In this document: in pieces, positions 8,048 to 16,306 of the stretch
Layout: the number at the start of each line of letters is the position of its first letter
How positions within the stretch are numbered: the first letter of the stretch is position 1
NCBI GenBank assembly: GCA_016235155.1
Contig: JACRLW010000141.1
Coordinates: 1-35,177 of the forward strand
Source of the DNA: Planctomycetota bacterium
GTDB taxonomy: Bacteria > Planctomycetota > UBA1135 > UBA2386
Direction of reading: 5' to 3'
Length of the DNA: 35,177 nucleotides
The notes under the pieces: generated by a model
Databases searched by the model: none
Seen by the model: the letters and a program-made list of their open reading frames with translations, nothing else
What the model was told of the DNA's origin: nothing
Translations under genes and position numbers: made by a program

Positions 8048-9172
8048 TCAACGCGAGCCTCCGGCGCCGGACAGGCCGTGGCTGATCGTCTTGATCACGT
8101 CGCGGCTGACCCACTCCGCGTCGCACACGAGCTTCTCGATCTCGACCTCACCGATGCGCCGATCGAGGCTCAGCGCGTTGGCGTCGCGGCGGTGAGGGTC
8201 CTTCAGCACGAGCACGCGGCGCGTCGTGCGTTCCTCGTCCCAGCGGGTGATCGTCGGCTCCTGGTAGAGCAGGCCGGTGGGGACGACGAACGGCTGGTGC
8301 TCGAGGGCGAGCGGCCCGTCCTCGCGGCGGCGGATCCGCGTCCGCGGGTCGCGCAGGCGATGCAGCACGTCGAGGACGCCGGCGAAGGGCATCGTGATGC
8401 AGAGGACGTAGAGCGGGCGGCGCAGCGTCCACGCGGCGGTGCCGTCCTCTGCCGCCTCGCGCACGGGGAGCCCGGAGGGGAACAGGCCGGTTTCGTCGAG
8501 CGAGCGCAACACGGCCTCGAAGCCGCGGGTCCAATCCGGCGCCTTGCCCTCGATATGGTTGATCGCCTCGGTCACGAGCCGCGCCTCGACGTGGATCGCA
8601 TACGGCGGCCGCTCCTCGACGAACATGGACGACAGCATCGCGCGCGTGCGGCGGAGCTGGTCGACGGCGATCGGCAGGACGAGCGTGCGATGGTCGCCGT
8701 CGGGGATGCCGAAGAACGTCACCGCATTGCCCTCCGGCAGGAAGTACTCGAGGTGGTAGGCCTGCTCGAGATGCCGCTTCGCCGTGCGTCCCCAGAGGGG
8801 ATCCGAGCACAGGCCGACGAAGTGCGAGAGCGCTCTTGCGAGCGACAGCTCCGCCGAGACCACCGAATACGGTCCCTCCAAGGCGCACCAATGCTGTTGG
8901 ATGGAGTAGCGATGGGCGCCCGCGTCGTAGTCGATCGCGAACTTCGTTCCCGCCTCGAGTCCGACCCAGCAGGCGCTCCAGCCGTCCGGCCGGAGGTGGA
9001 ACGACGTCTCGTCGAGCCCGCCGAGGATCAGATACGGCGGGAGATCCGTCGCGAACGCGACCTTGCGCGGGTCGAAGGTCGGGAACGAGAACTCGCGCCG
9101 CACCGGGACCGAGTGGCCCATCGGGATCAGCGCCGGCGGCGGCTCGGGCTTGCGTGCGGGTGCGTTGCTCAT
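8048..9172 (-). CDS. Unrecognised 374-aa protein translationally coupled to metK
   Basis: I do not recognise this family. The protein is soluble, with no signal peptide or membrane segment. It has a proline-rich start (PARKPEPPPALIPMGHSVPV) and a mixed alpha/beta body with several Trp residues. Recognisable local sequences are LILGGLDETSFHLRPDGWSACW (near 47-68) and the C-terminal LVCDAEWVSRDVIKTI. Its ATG overlaps the metK stop as ATGA, so it is almost certainly cotranscribed and coupled to S-adenosylmethionine synthetase. That suggests a role linked to SAM or methionine, but no SAM-binding motif (such as a GxGxG loop or CxxxCxxC) is visible. The stop lies 84 bp before the amidase start. A short relative of its C-terminus appears near 5300-5375. 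Confidence 0.8.
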   Translation of the reverse strand: MSNAPARKPEPPPALIPMGHSVPVRREFSFPTFDPRKVAFATDLPPYLILGGLDETSFHLRPDGWSACWVGLEAGTKFAIDYDAGAHRYSIQQHWCALEGPYSVVSAELSLARALSHFVGLCSDPLWGRTAKRHLEQAYHLEYFLPEGNAVTFFGIPDGDHRTLVLPIAVDQLRRTRAMLSSMFVEERPPYAIHVEARLVTEAINHIEGKAPDWTRGFEAVLRSLDETGLFPSGLPVREAAEDGTAAWTLRRPLYVLCITMPFAGVLDVLHRLRDPRTRIRRREDGPLALEHQPFVVPTGLLYQEPTITRWDEERTTRRVLVLKDPHRRDANALSLDRRIGEVEIEKLVCDAEWVSRDVIKTISHGLSGAGGSR

Positions 9173-10380
9173 GACGCATCCCTCCGCGCCGCGCCGACGT
9201 TCTGCTCCCAGGGCAGCGCGAGATCGTCGCGCCCGAAGTGCCCGTAGGCGGCGGTGTCGAAGTAGATCGGCCGCAGCAGGTCGAGGTGGCGGATGATGCC
9301 GCTCGGCGTGAAGTCGAACTCGGAGCGAAGCGCGTCCTCGATCTCTCGGCAGCGCCGCGCATCGCAGCCCTGCGCGTCGACGAGGAAGCCAACCGGCTCC
9401 GCCACGCCGATTGCGTAGGCGAGCTGCAGTGTGCAGCGCGGCGACCAGCCCCGAACCACGATCTCTCGCGCGAGGAAGCGCGCGAAGTACGCCGCTGAGC
9501 GGTCGACCTTCGACGGATCCTTGCCGGAGAACGCGCCGCCGCCGTGAGGGGCAACGCCGTAGGTGTCGACCATGATCTTGCGCCCGGTCAGGCCGGTGTC
9601 GGCCTCGGGACCGCCGCGGACGAACGAGCCGCTCGGGTTGATCAGCACGCGGCAGTCGCGCGCGATCCACGCTTCGGGAATTGCGACGTCGATGACCTCT
9701 CGTCGCAGGACCTCGCTCAGCGTGCGCTGATCGACGTCGGGCGCGTGTTGCGCCGACAGCACGATGGCGACGATCTCCATCAGTTGGCCTTCCTCGTAGC
9801 GCACGCTGACCTGCGCCTTCGCGTCGGGGCGCATCCAGACGAAACGCCCGGAGCGGCGCAGCTCCGCGTGCCGCCGCATCAGGAGATTCGCGAGCAGGAT
9901 CGGCACGGGCATGAGCACCGGCGTCTCGTCGCTGGCGTGACCGATGGCGAGGCCCTGGTCGCCGGCGCCGAGCGTGCCGTCGGCGCGATCGACGCTCTGC
10001 GCGATCTCCGCCGCCTGCCGGCGGAAGCGCACTTGCACGTCACAGAGATCCGGGTCGATGCCCGACGCGCGGTCGCGATAACCGGCGTCGCGCAACACCT
10101 CGGCGACGAGGCCGACGGCTCTCGCGCGGACATCGCGGAACACGTCAGGGTCGCGCGTGCGGAACTCGCCCGCGACGACCACGCACTGGTCGGCAAGCAT
10201 CACCTCGCAGGCCACGCGCGCGTTTGGTTCGCGCGCGAGGAACTCGTCGAGGATGCGATCCGCGATCCGGTCGGCCAGCTTGTCGGGATGGCCCTCGGAT
10301 ACGGACTCGGAGGAGAGGACGCCGGTGCGCGCGCGGCGGGAAGCGGACGCGCTGGCGGAATTCGAACTCGATCGGTGCAT
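9169..10380 (-). CDS. metK: S-adenosylmethionine synthetase
   Basis: A 403-aa MetK that makes SAM from methionine and ATP in the cytoplasm. Family motifs run in order: SESVSEGHPDK near the N-terminus (ATP/methionine site), the GAGDQGLAIGHASDE signature, the PDAKAQVSV region, the DCRVLINPSGSFVRGGPEAD block, TGLTGRKIMVDTYG, the P-loop-like GGGAFSGKDPSKVDRSAAY (landmark), and the C-terminal YGHFGRDDLALPWE. Length matches the family. ATG 10380 has GGAG about 8 bp upstream and gives a Ser-rich N-terminal extension of about 18 residues before the conserved core. It is the first gene of a metK-unknown protein pair. Its leader contains a perfect hairpin just before the ribosome-binding site. Confidence 0.96.
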   Translation of the reverse strand: MHRSSSNSASASASRRARTGVLSSESVSEGHPDKLADRIADRILDEFLAREPNARVACEVMLADQCVVVAGEFRTRDPDVFRDVRARAVGLVAEVLRDAGYRDRASGIDPDLCDVQVRFRRQAAEIAQSVDRADGTLGAGDQGLAIGHASDETPVLMPVPILLANLLMRRHAELRRSGRFVWMRPDAKAQVSVRYEEGQLMEIVAIVLSAQHAPDVDQRTLSEVLRREVIDVAIPEAWIARDCRVLINPSGSFVRGGPEADTGLTGRKIMVDTYGVAPHGGGAFSGKDPSKVDRSAAYFARFLAREIVVRGWSPRCTLQLAYAIGVAEPVGFLVDAQGCDARRCREIEDALRSEFDFTPSGIIRHLDLLRPIYFDTAAYGHFGRDDLALPWEQNVGAARRDAS

Positions 10381-10405
10381 GACTCGCTCCACGGATGCAC
10401 CAAGT

Positions 10406-10422
10406 GCGGCGCGTCGCGCCGC
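10406..10422 (-). promoter_or_regulatory. Perfect hairpin in the metK leader
   Basis: GCGGCGCG and CGCGCCGC are exact complements around a single central base, 26 bp before the metK start codon. In RNA this would form a 6-7 bp stem directly upstream of the GGAG ribosome-binding site. It could be an attenuator or accessibility switch. A second, imperfect hairpin lies at 10487-10513. No known SAM riboswitch class is convincingly matched. Confidence 0.35.
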
Positions 10423-10623
10423 AGGAGCCTTCGTTCGCCGGGCCGGGGGCCCGCGCGCATCGACCCGGCCGCCTGGCCCGGTCAAACCACCTTGCCGCTC
10501 CTCGGCAGGTTGGCCGCCCGTCGCGCGCATTGCGCTCGCGCCGGGCTGTCCTGATGCAGGCGCGGACTCTCCTGTCGCGGTCGCGCCGAGTCAAGCACCT
10601 CGTTCCTCACTGCACCTCGTCCT

Positions 10624-11676
10624 TCACTGCGACAGCACGCCGGCCGCGTTCGTGAACTGCACCGGCCCCGCGAAGTCGATCGCCTGGAAGGACAAGCGTC
10701 CCCAGGCGGTGCACAGCGAACTGACGTTCATCTCGCCCTCGCTCGCGCCCGACCCGATGGTGACCGGGGTCACGAAGAAGGGGAGCGGAACCAGCGGCAG
10801 GCAGAAGTTGGCCATCGGTCCCCAGGACACCGGTGCGCTGAAGGGCGTGAAGTTGCCAAAGACGAACGCCGTGCTCGGACCGGTCGTACGGACGCGGAAG
10901 GCGAATTCGTCGCAGGCGGTCGCATTGTCCGGGTAGATGCCGGCGATGCCGTATTGGGGGTCGTTCGGGTTCGTGCGCAGTGGCGACAGCGACGCGCCGA
11001 CCTGCAGCAGCGGGGCCTGGGTGAGGACGCCGACGCGGAAGCTGCGGTCGAGGTAGTTGCGAATGATCGGCAACCCGGCGGGATCGATCGAGCAGGCGAA
11101 GTTCGTGCGCGTGACGCCGCCGGTGATCGGATCGTCGCCGAAGCCGACGCGACCGATGTGCACCGAGAGCCCGTCGGCGGGCCAGAGCGGATTCGCGGGC
11201 AGGCCGCAGGCCATGAAGAAGTCGCGGTCGGCGGGCAAGCCGTCGAACGGAGTCGTGAACGTGATCGAGAGCAACCACGCCGCGGGCCCATTGGTGCCGC
11301 CAGGAGTCGTGAGGTTCCCGACGCGCAGGTACTCGCCGCTCTGGAGCAGATCCGGCTGTCCGGGCATCCCCGAGTCCTCCGCGATCAGCGCGACGGAGAA
11401 CGGCTCCTGCGTGATCGCGTCCTGGTCCTGCAGGACGAGGCGCATGCCGTTGACACGGCCGACGACCGAGAGCGAACCCGGGTCCCAGACGCCGCCGACG
11501 CTGCTGAACCACTCGGCGGGGACGCGCGTGCAGACGTCGCCCGAGTGCGGGCCGGTGATGTGGCCGCGCGACGTGAAGCTCGTGTGACCACAGTGGATCT
11601 CGAACCAGTTGGTCTGGGACGGGGCCGCGGCGGCGAATGTGACGGCGGCGAGAACAGCGATGCAGGGGACGTTCAT
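10624..11676 (-). CDS. Secreted hypothetical protein
   Basis: A 350-aa protein with a clean signal peptide (MNVPCIAVLAAVTFAAAAPSQ), so it is predicted to be exported. The mature part is beta-rich, with many Gly, Pro, Thr and Phe and a few scattered Cys (for example HCGHTSF, FACSID, SSLCTAW). No catalytic motif or named domain was recognised. The style (short signal, beta-rich body, no anchor) resembles the other large exported proteins in this window. The start at 11676 is set by the signal peptide; the frame stays open upstream but encodes Arg-rich non-protein-like sequence. It lies 80 bp after the rhodanese gene on the same strand and 243 bp before metK. Function unknown. Confidence 0.8.
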   Translation of the reverse strand: MNVPCIAVLAAVTFAAAAPSQTNWFEIHCGHTSFTSRGHITGPHSGDVCTRVPAEWFSSVGGVWDPGSLSVVGRVNGMRLVLQDQDAITQEPFSVALIAEDSGMPGQPDLLQSGEYLRVGNLTTPGGTNGPAAWLLSITFTTPFDGLPADRDFFMACGLPANPLWPADGLSVHIGRVGFGDDPITGGVTRTNFACSIDPAGLPIIRNYLDRSFRVGVLTQAPLLQVGASLSPLRTNPNDPQYGIAGIYPDNATACDEFAFRVRTTGPSTAFVFGNFTPFSAPVSWGPMANFCLPLVPLPFFVTPVTIGSGASEGEMNVSSLCTAWGRLSFQAIDFAGPVQFTNAAGVLSQ

Positions 11677-11756
11677 CGGGCGGACCTCGGGTGGAGGGTG
11701 ATGGGGAGCAAGGGTCCATCGCCGGTCCGCCTTCCCACCAGACAGCGATTCCCAAC

Positions 11757-12707
11757 TCACCGCGGCGCGGCGAGATCGAAACCGGTCTCGATCGGGCGCC
11801 GCGGGTCGGCGGCCCACTCCTTCCACGCACCGTCGTAGAGCGCGACTTCGCGGCCGAGGACACGCAGCGCGAGGAAGGCGAGCGCGGCGTCGGCGCCCGT
11901 GTTCGCGTAGACGATCGCGCGTCGTGCCGGGGGCAGATCCGCCGTCGCGCGGGCGAGGCCGTCGGGCGACGCCAGGCGCAGCAGTCCGCCGCGACGCTCG
12001 ACGAGCGATGCGCTGTCGAGGTGGCGCGCGCCGGCGACGTGGCCCGCGCGACCGAAGGACGGCGTGAAGCCGACGAACTCGTCCTGCGTGCGCACGTCGA
12101 CGACCACGCCGGAGTCGTCGCGCAGCGCGGCGAGCACGTCGCTCTCGAGCGCGAAGCGCCGCGCATCGAACGTCGCGGCGAAATCGGAGCGCGCGGAGAT
12201 CGATGCCGTCGTCGCGACCGGCAGGCCCTTCGCGCGCCATTGAACGAAGCCGCCGTCGAGGACCGCGACGCTCTCGTGACCGCACAGTTCGATCACCCAG
12301 AACACGCGCGCGGCGTCGCGCAGGGCGCCGTCGTCGTAGACGACCACCGGCTCGCGGCGATCGACGCCGGCACGGCTCAACGCGCGGCGGATCGCGTCGT
12401 GCGGCGCGAGTCGATCGCGACGGCCGTCGTTCGCGTCGAAGGTCTCGCTCACCGGCAGGTGGACTGCGCCGGCCACGTGTGCGCGCGCGTACTCCGTCGC
12501 GCCGCGGACATCGAGCACGAGGACCGTCGCGAGGCGCGCGGCCAGGTCGTCCGCGGCGACGACGATCGACGGCGAGCGATCCACCGCACGCGCGGGTGCG
12601 TTCGTCCTCACCGGCTCCGCTCGCCGGCACGACGGCGCGCCGAGCGCGAGGCACGTCGACGCCGCGAGACCCACGGCGAGCGTGACTCTCCGGTGCATCG
12701 GGAGCAT
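11757..12707 (-). CDS. Two-domain rhodanese lacking the active-site cysteine
   Basis: A 316-aa exported protein with the tandem rhodanese fold of thiosulfate/3-mercaptopyruvate sulfurtransferases. A signal-like segment (HRRVTLAVGLAASTCLALGA) is followed by domain 1 at about 47-155 (VLVLDVRGATEYARAHVAGA) and domain 2 at about 190-305 (GVVVDVRTQDEFVG, GHVAGARHLD). The domain 2 loop that normally reads Y-C-N-T-G reads Y-A-N-T-G here; the Ala codon is at 11904-11906. The persulfide-carrying Cys is therefore missing and sulfur transfer is not expected, although the final LYDGAWKEWA motif is intact. Cys residues near 19 and 27 might be lipid-anchor sites. The start may be 12707, 12698 or 12773; the first two keep the signal near the N-terminus. 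Confidence 0.85.
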   Translation of the reverse strand: MLPMHRRVTLAVGLAASTCLALGAPSCRRAEPVRTNAPARAVDRSPSIVVAADDLAARLATVLVLDVRGATEYARAHVAGAVHLPVSETFDANDGRRDRLAPHDAIRRALSRAGVDRREPVVVYDDGALRDAARVFWVIELCGHESVAVLDGGFVQWRAKGLPVATTASISARSDFAATFDARRFALESDVLAALRDDSGVVVDVRTQDEFVGFTPSFGRAGHVAGARHLDSASLVERRGGLLRLASPDGLARATADLPPARRAIVYANTGADAALAFLALRVLGREVALYDGAWKEWAADPRRPIETGFDLAAPR

Positions 12708-12937
12708 CGCGTGCACGGCGTGTGCCCGCCGCACGAGCGCCACCGCCGGAAAGGGCTGACCGGGCAGGTGCATGGATCGGACGCGACGGCGTCGCCGTGT
12801 CGATCGGGCCGGGTCCCTCGCCTGGACACCGCAGCGCCTCGCGACGGTGTCGACGTGACGTGTCGCGCTTCGGTACGGCCGGGCGTTCCGGAACGAGGCG
12901 GTTGCGACGCCGCACCTCCGTCGCTCCGCTCCGCGCC

Positions 12938-13597
12938 ATGACGCCGGGCCGACCGTCCCTCCTCCGCCTCGTGCTGGTTCCCTCGCTCGTCACGCTCGCC
13001 GTCAGCGTCGCCCGCGTTGCGTGTGAACTCGCCGGGATCGTGAACGCGAGATCCGGCGGTGCCGCGTCGCCGCTCGGGATCACGTGGCTCGTCGTGGTGT
13101 TCGGCGCGTGGTTCGGTTGGCGGCTCGCGCGCGAGGGCGAAGCGCCGGGGCGGCGATTCGCTTGGGCCTGGTCGCTCGTCGCGGTGATCCTGCTCGTCGC
13201 GATGGTCGGCGTGCGCTTGGGAGGACTCGACCCCGAGGATCGCAGCGAGTCGGCTTACGTCGTGCTTCGGCAGCAAGTGCTCGTCGTGACCGGCGTCGCG
13301 GTCGTGCTCGCGTTTCTCCAGGTGCGCGTCTGGTCGCGTCTCGCGGTCGTGCTGTTCGTCTATGGGATCGGGGCACGGCTGACGGTCGCCGCGATCGCGA
13401 TCGCCGCGAAGCTCGGCGGCCAGGACACGCACTACACCAAGTTCGGGCCCGCGGGCATCGAGCGCGATCTCGGCGACACGATCAAGAGCGTGCTGCTCTC
13501 GCAACTCGGCTTCTGGGTCGGCTTCACGGTCGTCGTCGGTTCGCTCGCGGGCAACGTCGCGGCGGCGATCGTTCGGCGCGGGAGGTCGCGGTCGTGA
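12938..13597 (+). CDS. Multi-pass membrane protein of unknown function
   Basis: A 219-aa protein with about six hydrophobic segments (for example RLVLVPSLVTLAVSVARV, ITWLVVVFGAWFGW, AWSLVAVILLVAMVGV, LVVTGVAVVLAFLQV, and a final FWVGFTVVVGSLAGNVAAA). The loop GGQDTHYTKFGPAGIERD, before the last segment, is the only strongly polar stretch. No transporter or enzyme motif was recognised. ATG 12938 is chosen because the sequence before it is Arg-rich and not membrane-like. It is transcribed divergently from the rhodanese gene (230 bp between starts) and precedes the FG-GAP gene by 88 bp, so the two plus-strand genes could share a transcript. Confidence 0.8.
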   Translation: MTPGRPSLLRLVLVPSLVTLAVSVARVACELAGIVNARSGGAASPLGITWLVVVFGAWFGWRLAREGEAPGRRFAWAWSLVAVILLVAMVGVRLGGLDPEDRSESAYVVLRQQVLVVTGVAVVLAFLQVRVWSRLAVVLFVYGIGARLTVAAIAIAAKLGGQDTHYTKFGPAGIERDLGDTIKSVLLSQLGFWVGFTVVVGSLAGNVAAAIVRRGRSRS

Positions 13598-13685
13598 CGG
13601 CTTCGTGCTCGCCGCCGACCGGCATCCGGTCGCATCGTCATGGTCCTGTCTTCACTCGAACGCGTTTAGCGAGGTTGGTGTGGCA

Positions 13686-16271
13686 ATGAACGAGCGTCGC
13701 TCGTGGTGGTGGTGGATTCCGCTCCTCCTGGTCCTCGGTCCGCTCGGCTCGATCGCGGCGCAGACCCGACTGACGCTCTCTGAGCGCGCCTACCTCCCCG
13801 CGGAAACCGGGTTCGCGTACTCACTGGCGTTGGCCGACCTCGACGGCGACGGTGACCCCGACCTGGTGGTCGGCGCCTTCAACCGGGCAACGGTCTTCGC
13901 GAACCAGGGCGATGGGCGATTCGTCTTCGAAGCGGAACTGAGGGACTCGAGCCGACTGATGCGGGTCGCCGACATCGCGATCGGCGATCTCGACGGCGAT
14001 GGCCGGCCCGACATCGCACTCGCCGACGGGGGATGGGCTCCTGACCTGTACGGCGTTTCGCAGGTCTTCTCGCGGGGCGGATCGGGCGGATACATGGCTC
14101 GCTCGGTGATTCTGGTTGCGCACACCAACGGGATCGCGATGGCCGACTTCGACCGCGACGGCGATCTGGACATCGTCACGGCCAACGGCCACCCGGAGGT
14201 GATGAAGGGAGGCACGCACCCGGAGCGGAACTTCGTCTTTCTCAACGACGGACGAGGCGGGCTGACCCTGGTATCCCTGCCGCCCGCGCCGGACGACGTG
14301 TCCATGTGCGTCGCCTGCGGCGACGTCGACGGGGATGGTGACGTCGACGTGCTGTTCGGCAACGCGGGTCAGGATCAACTCCTGCTGAGCACGGGTACCG
14401 GGACCTTTGTCGACGGCACGTCGGCGCGGCTTCCCGCGGAACGGTTCTTCGAGACCGGCCTCGCGTTCGGCGACATCGACCGCGACGGCGATCTCGACCT
14501 GGCCCGGGCGAGCCAGTGGGGGCTGGCGATCTACAGCAACGACGGAAGCGGCAGGTTCACGAACGAATCGGCGACCCGATTGCCGTCGCTCGACGCGCGT
14601 TCGACCTCGCTCCGGTTCGGTGACCTCGACGGCGACGGCGACACGGACCTCGTCTACCTCGACGACGCCGCCAACGGCGGTTCACCAGGCATGTACGTCC
14701 TTGCGAACGACGGCATGGGGCGTTTCACGCGATGGACGTTGCAGCCGGACCCGCTCGTGGGAGGCACGCCTTCGGCACTCGTTCTCGTCGACTGCGACTC
14801 CGATGGCGACCTGGACATCGCCGTGGCGAATCGCGCCTGGACCCGCTCACAGCTCCTCCTCAACGACGCTCGCGGAGGTTTCGTCGACGCCACGATCACC
14901 CGCATTCCCCGCGACCACACGCGAAGCGTGTGGGCAGCCGGCGACTTCGACGGCGATGGGGACGAAGACATCGCGACGGGCGGTGATGGCGATCGACCCG
15001 CGGCGACCTGGCTCAACGACGGCACCGGCCAGTTCCAGTCGATCCTGCCGAACCCCGTGGCGAGCTTGCCCTATTTCGTCAGGTTGATGGAGAGTGACGA
15101 CATCGATGTCGATGGCGATGTGGACCTGGTCGTCCTCACCAATGCATCGACCGGTTCGGCGGGTTGGATGCACGTCGTGCGAAACGCCGGCGCCGCCCGC
15201 TTCTTGGTGGCGACTTCGATCACGACCCCGCCGGGTGCACGGGTACTCCGCGTGATCGACCTCGACGCCGACGGCGATCGCGACCTCGTCGCGGCGTTCG
15301 CGGACCGCATCGTCGTCTACCGGAACAACCGCGATGGGCACTTCTATCCGGTGCTCTGGTTGCCGTTCGCGGCCCCGGTGGCGCTGCCCCCGGGCGTGGC
15401 GGCCGGCGACATCGACGGCGATGGCGATGACGACCTCGTCATGAACCGGGGCGATCTGCGCTGGCATGCGAACGACGGTGCGATCGGCTACGGCGCGGGG
15501 ATCGTGATCGACGCATCCAACGACGCCGGCGACCTCGAGCTGGTCGATGTCGACGGCGATTGCGATCCGGATCTCGTCGTCGCCGCGGAGTACGGAGCGG
15601 ATCGTCTGTTCGAGAATCTCGGCGGCGGTCGATTCGTCGACGCGACGTCGCGGCGATTCCCTCCACCGGCGTCGACTCCGGGCCGCGCGGTGACTCCTCG
15701 TGATTTCGACGGGGACGGCGATCTCGACCTGGTCTTCGCGTCCGGTCGCTTCCTCGAGAACGACGGGACGGGTCGCTTCGTCGATCGCAGTGCGGCGTGG
15801 CTGCCCGCGAGCGGAACGAGGGGGTTCGACAACCCGATCGCCTTCGACATCGACGACGACGGCGATGTGGATCTCGGAGTCACTCCGCGGGTGTTCATCG
15901 GCGCGCTCGGCCACTTCCACGTGAACCTCCTGCGTCAGACCGAGCTGCCGCGATTGGCCCGCGTCGGGCGTGAGTTCGCGATCGACATCCACGGTGGGCC
16001 GGGAGACGTCGCGATCCCGCTCGTCGCGCTCGGTGAGGCGTGGCTCCCACTTCCGCCATTCGGCACCCTGCGCCTCGACCCGGCACTGATCCACGCGCTT
16101 CCGGAGGTCACGCTTCCGGCGTCGGGTCGCGTCGAGGTGCTGCACCGCATGCCGAACGACCCCGCGCTGATCGGCTGGCGCTTGTCCTTCCAGACTTTCC
16201 TCCTGCGGCCGGCGCAGCTCGATGCGAGTCGCTTCACGAACCTCGCCCACGACACGATCAGCGGGGGCTGA
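13686..16271 (+). CDS. Secreted FG-GAP/VCBS calcium-binding repeat protein
   Basis: An 861-aa protein. Residues 1-27 are a signal peptide with an unusual run of four Trp (MNERRSWWWWIPLLLVLG). By eye there are 14 repeats built around a DxDxDGDxD calcium loop, for example DLDGDGDPDLVVG, DFDRDGDLDIVTA, DVDGDGDVDVLFG, DIDRDGDLDLARA, DCDSDGDLDIAVA, DFDGDGDEDIATG and DIDDDGDVDLGVT. Such repeats form a beta-propeller like that of integrin alpha chains and bind Ca2+. A C-terminal domain of about 120 residues follows the last repeat and ends in NLAHDTISGG; it has no recognised motif or anchor. Fourteen loops suggest two stacked seven-bladed propellers. The likely role is adhesion or extracellular binding. 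It converges with the next gene, leaving 35 bp between stops. Confidence 0.9.
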   Translation: MNERRSWWWWIPLLLVLGPLGSIAAQTRLTLSERAYLPAETGFAYSLALADLDGDGDPDLVVGAFNRATVFANQGDGRFVFEAELRDSSRLMRVADIAIGDLDGDGRPDIALADGGWAPDLYGVSQVFSRGGSGGYMARSVILVAHTNGIAMADFDRDGDLDIVTANGHPEVMKGGTHPERNFVFLNDGRGGLTLVSLPPAPDDVSMCVACGDVDGDGDVDVLFGNAGQDQLLLSTGTGTFVDGTSARLPAERFFETGLAFGDIDRDGDLDLARASQWGLAIYSNDGSGRFTNESATRLPSLDARSTSLRFGDLDGDGDTDLVYLDDAANGGSPGMYVLANDGMGRFTRWTLQPDPLVGGTPSALVLVDCDSDGDLDIAVANRAWTRSQLLLNDARGGFVDATITRIPRDHTRSVWAAGDFDGDGDEDIATGGDGDRPAATWLNDGTGQFQSILPNPVASLPYFVRLMESDDIDVDGDVDLVVLTNASTGSAGWMHVVRNAGAARFLVATSITTPPGARVLRVIDLDADGDRDLVAAFADRIVVYRNNRDGHFYPVLWLPFAAPVALPPGVAAGDIDGDGDDDLVMNRGDLRWHANDGAIGYGAGIVIDASNDAGDLELVDVDGDCDPDLVVAAEYGADRLFENLGGGRFVDATSRRFPPPASTPGRAVTPRDFDGDGDLDLVFASGRFLENDGTGRFVDRSAAWLPASGTRGFDNPIAFDIDDDGDVDLGVTPRVFIGALGHFHVNLLRQTELPRLARVGREFAIDIHGGPGDVAIPLVALGEAWLPLPPFGTLRLDPALIHALPEVTLPASGRVEVLHRMPNDPALIGWRLSFQTFLLRPAQLDASRFTNLAHDTISGG

Positions 16272-16306
16272 GCATCGGGTCGCGATCTCGACCGGCGCGC
16301 AGTCTG

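Noticed and set aside
10487..10513. SAH or SAM riboswitch upstream of metK
   Set aside because: Only short words match. The closing stem and pseudoknot partner of the SAH class are missing, and no other SAM class motif fits, so no riboswitch is annotated.
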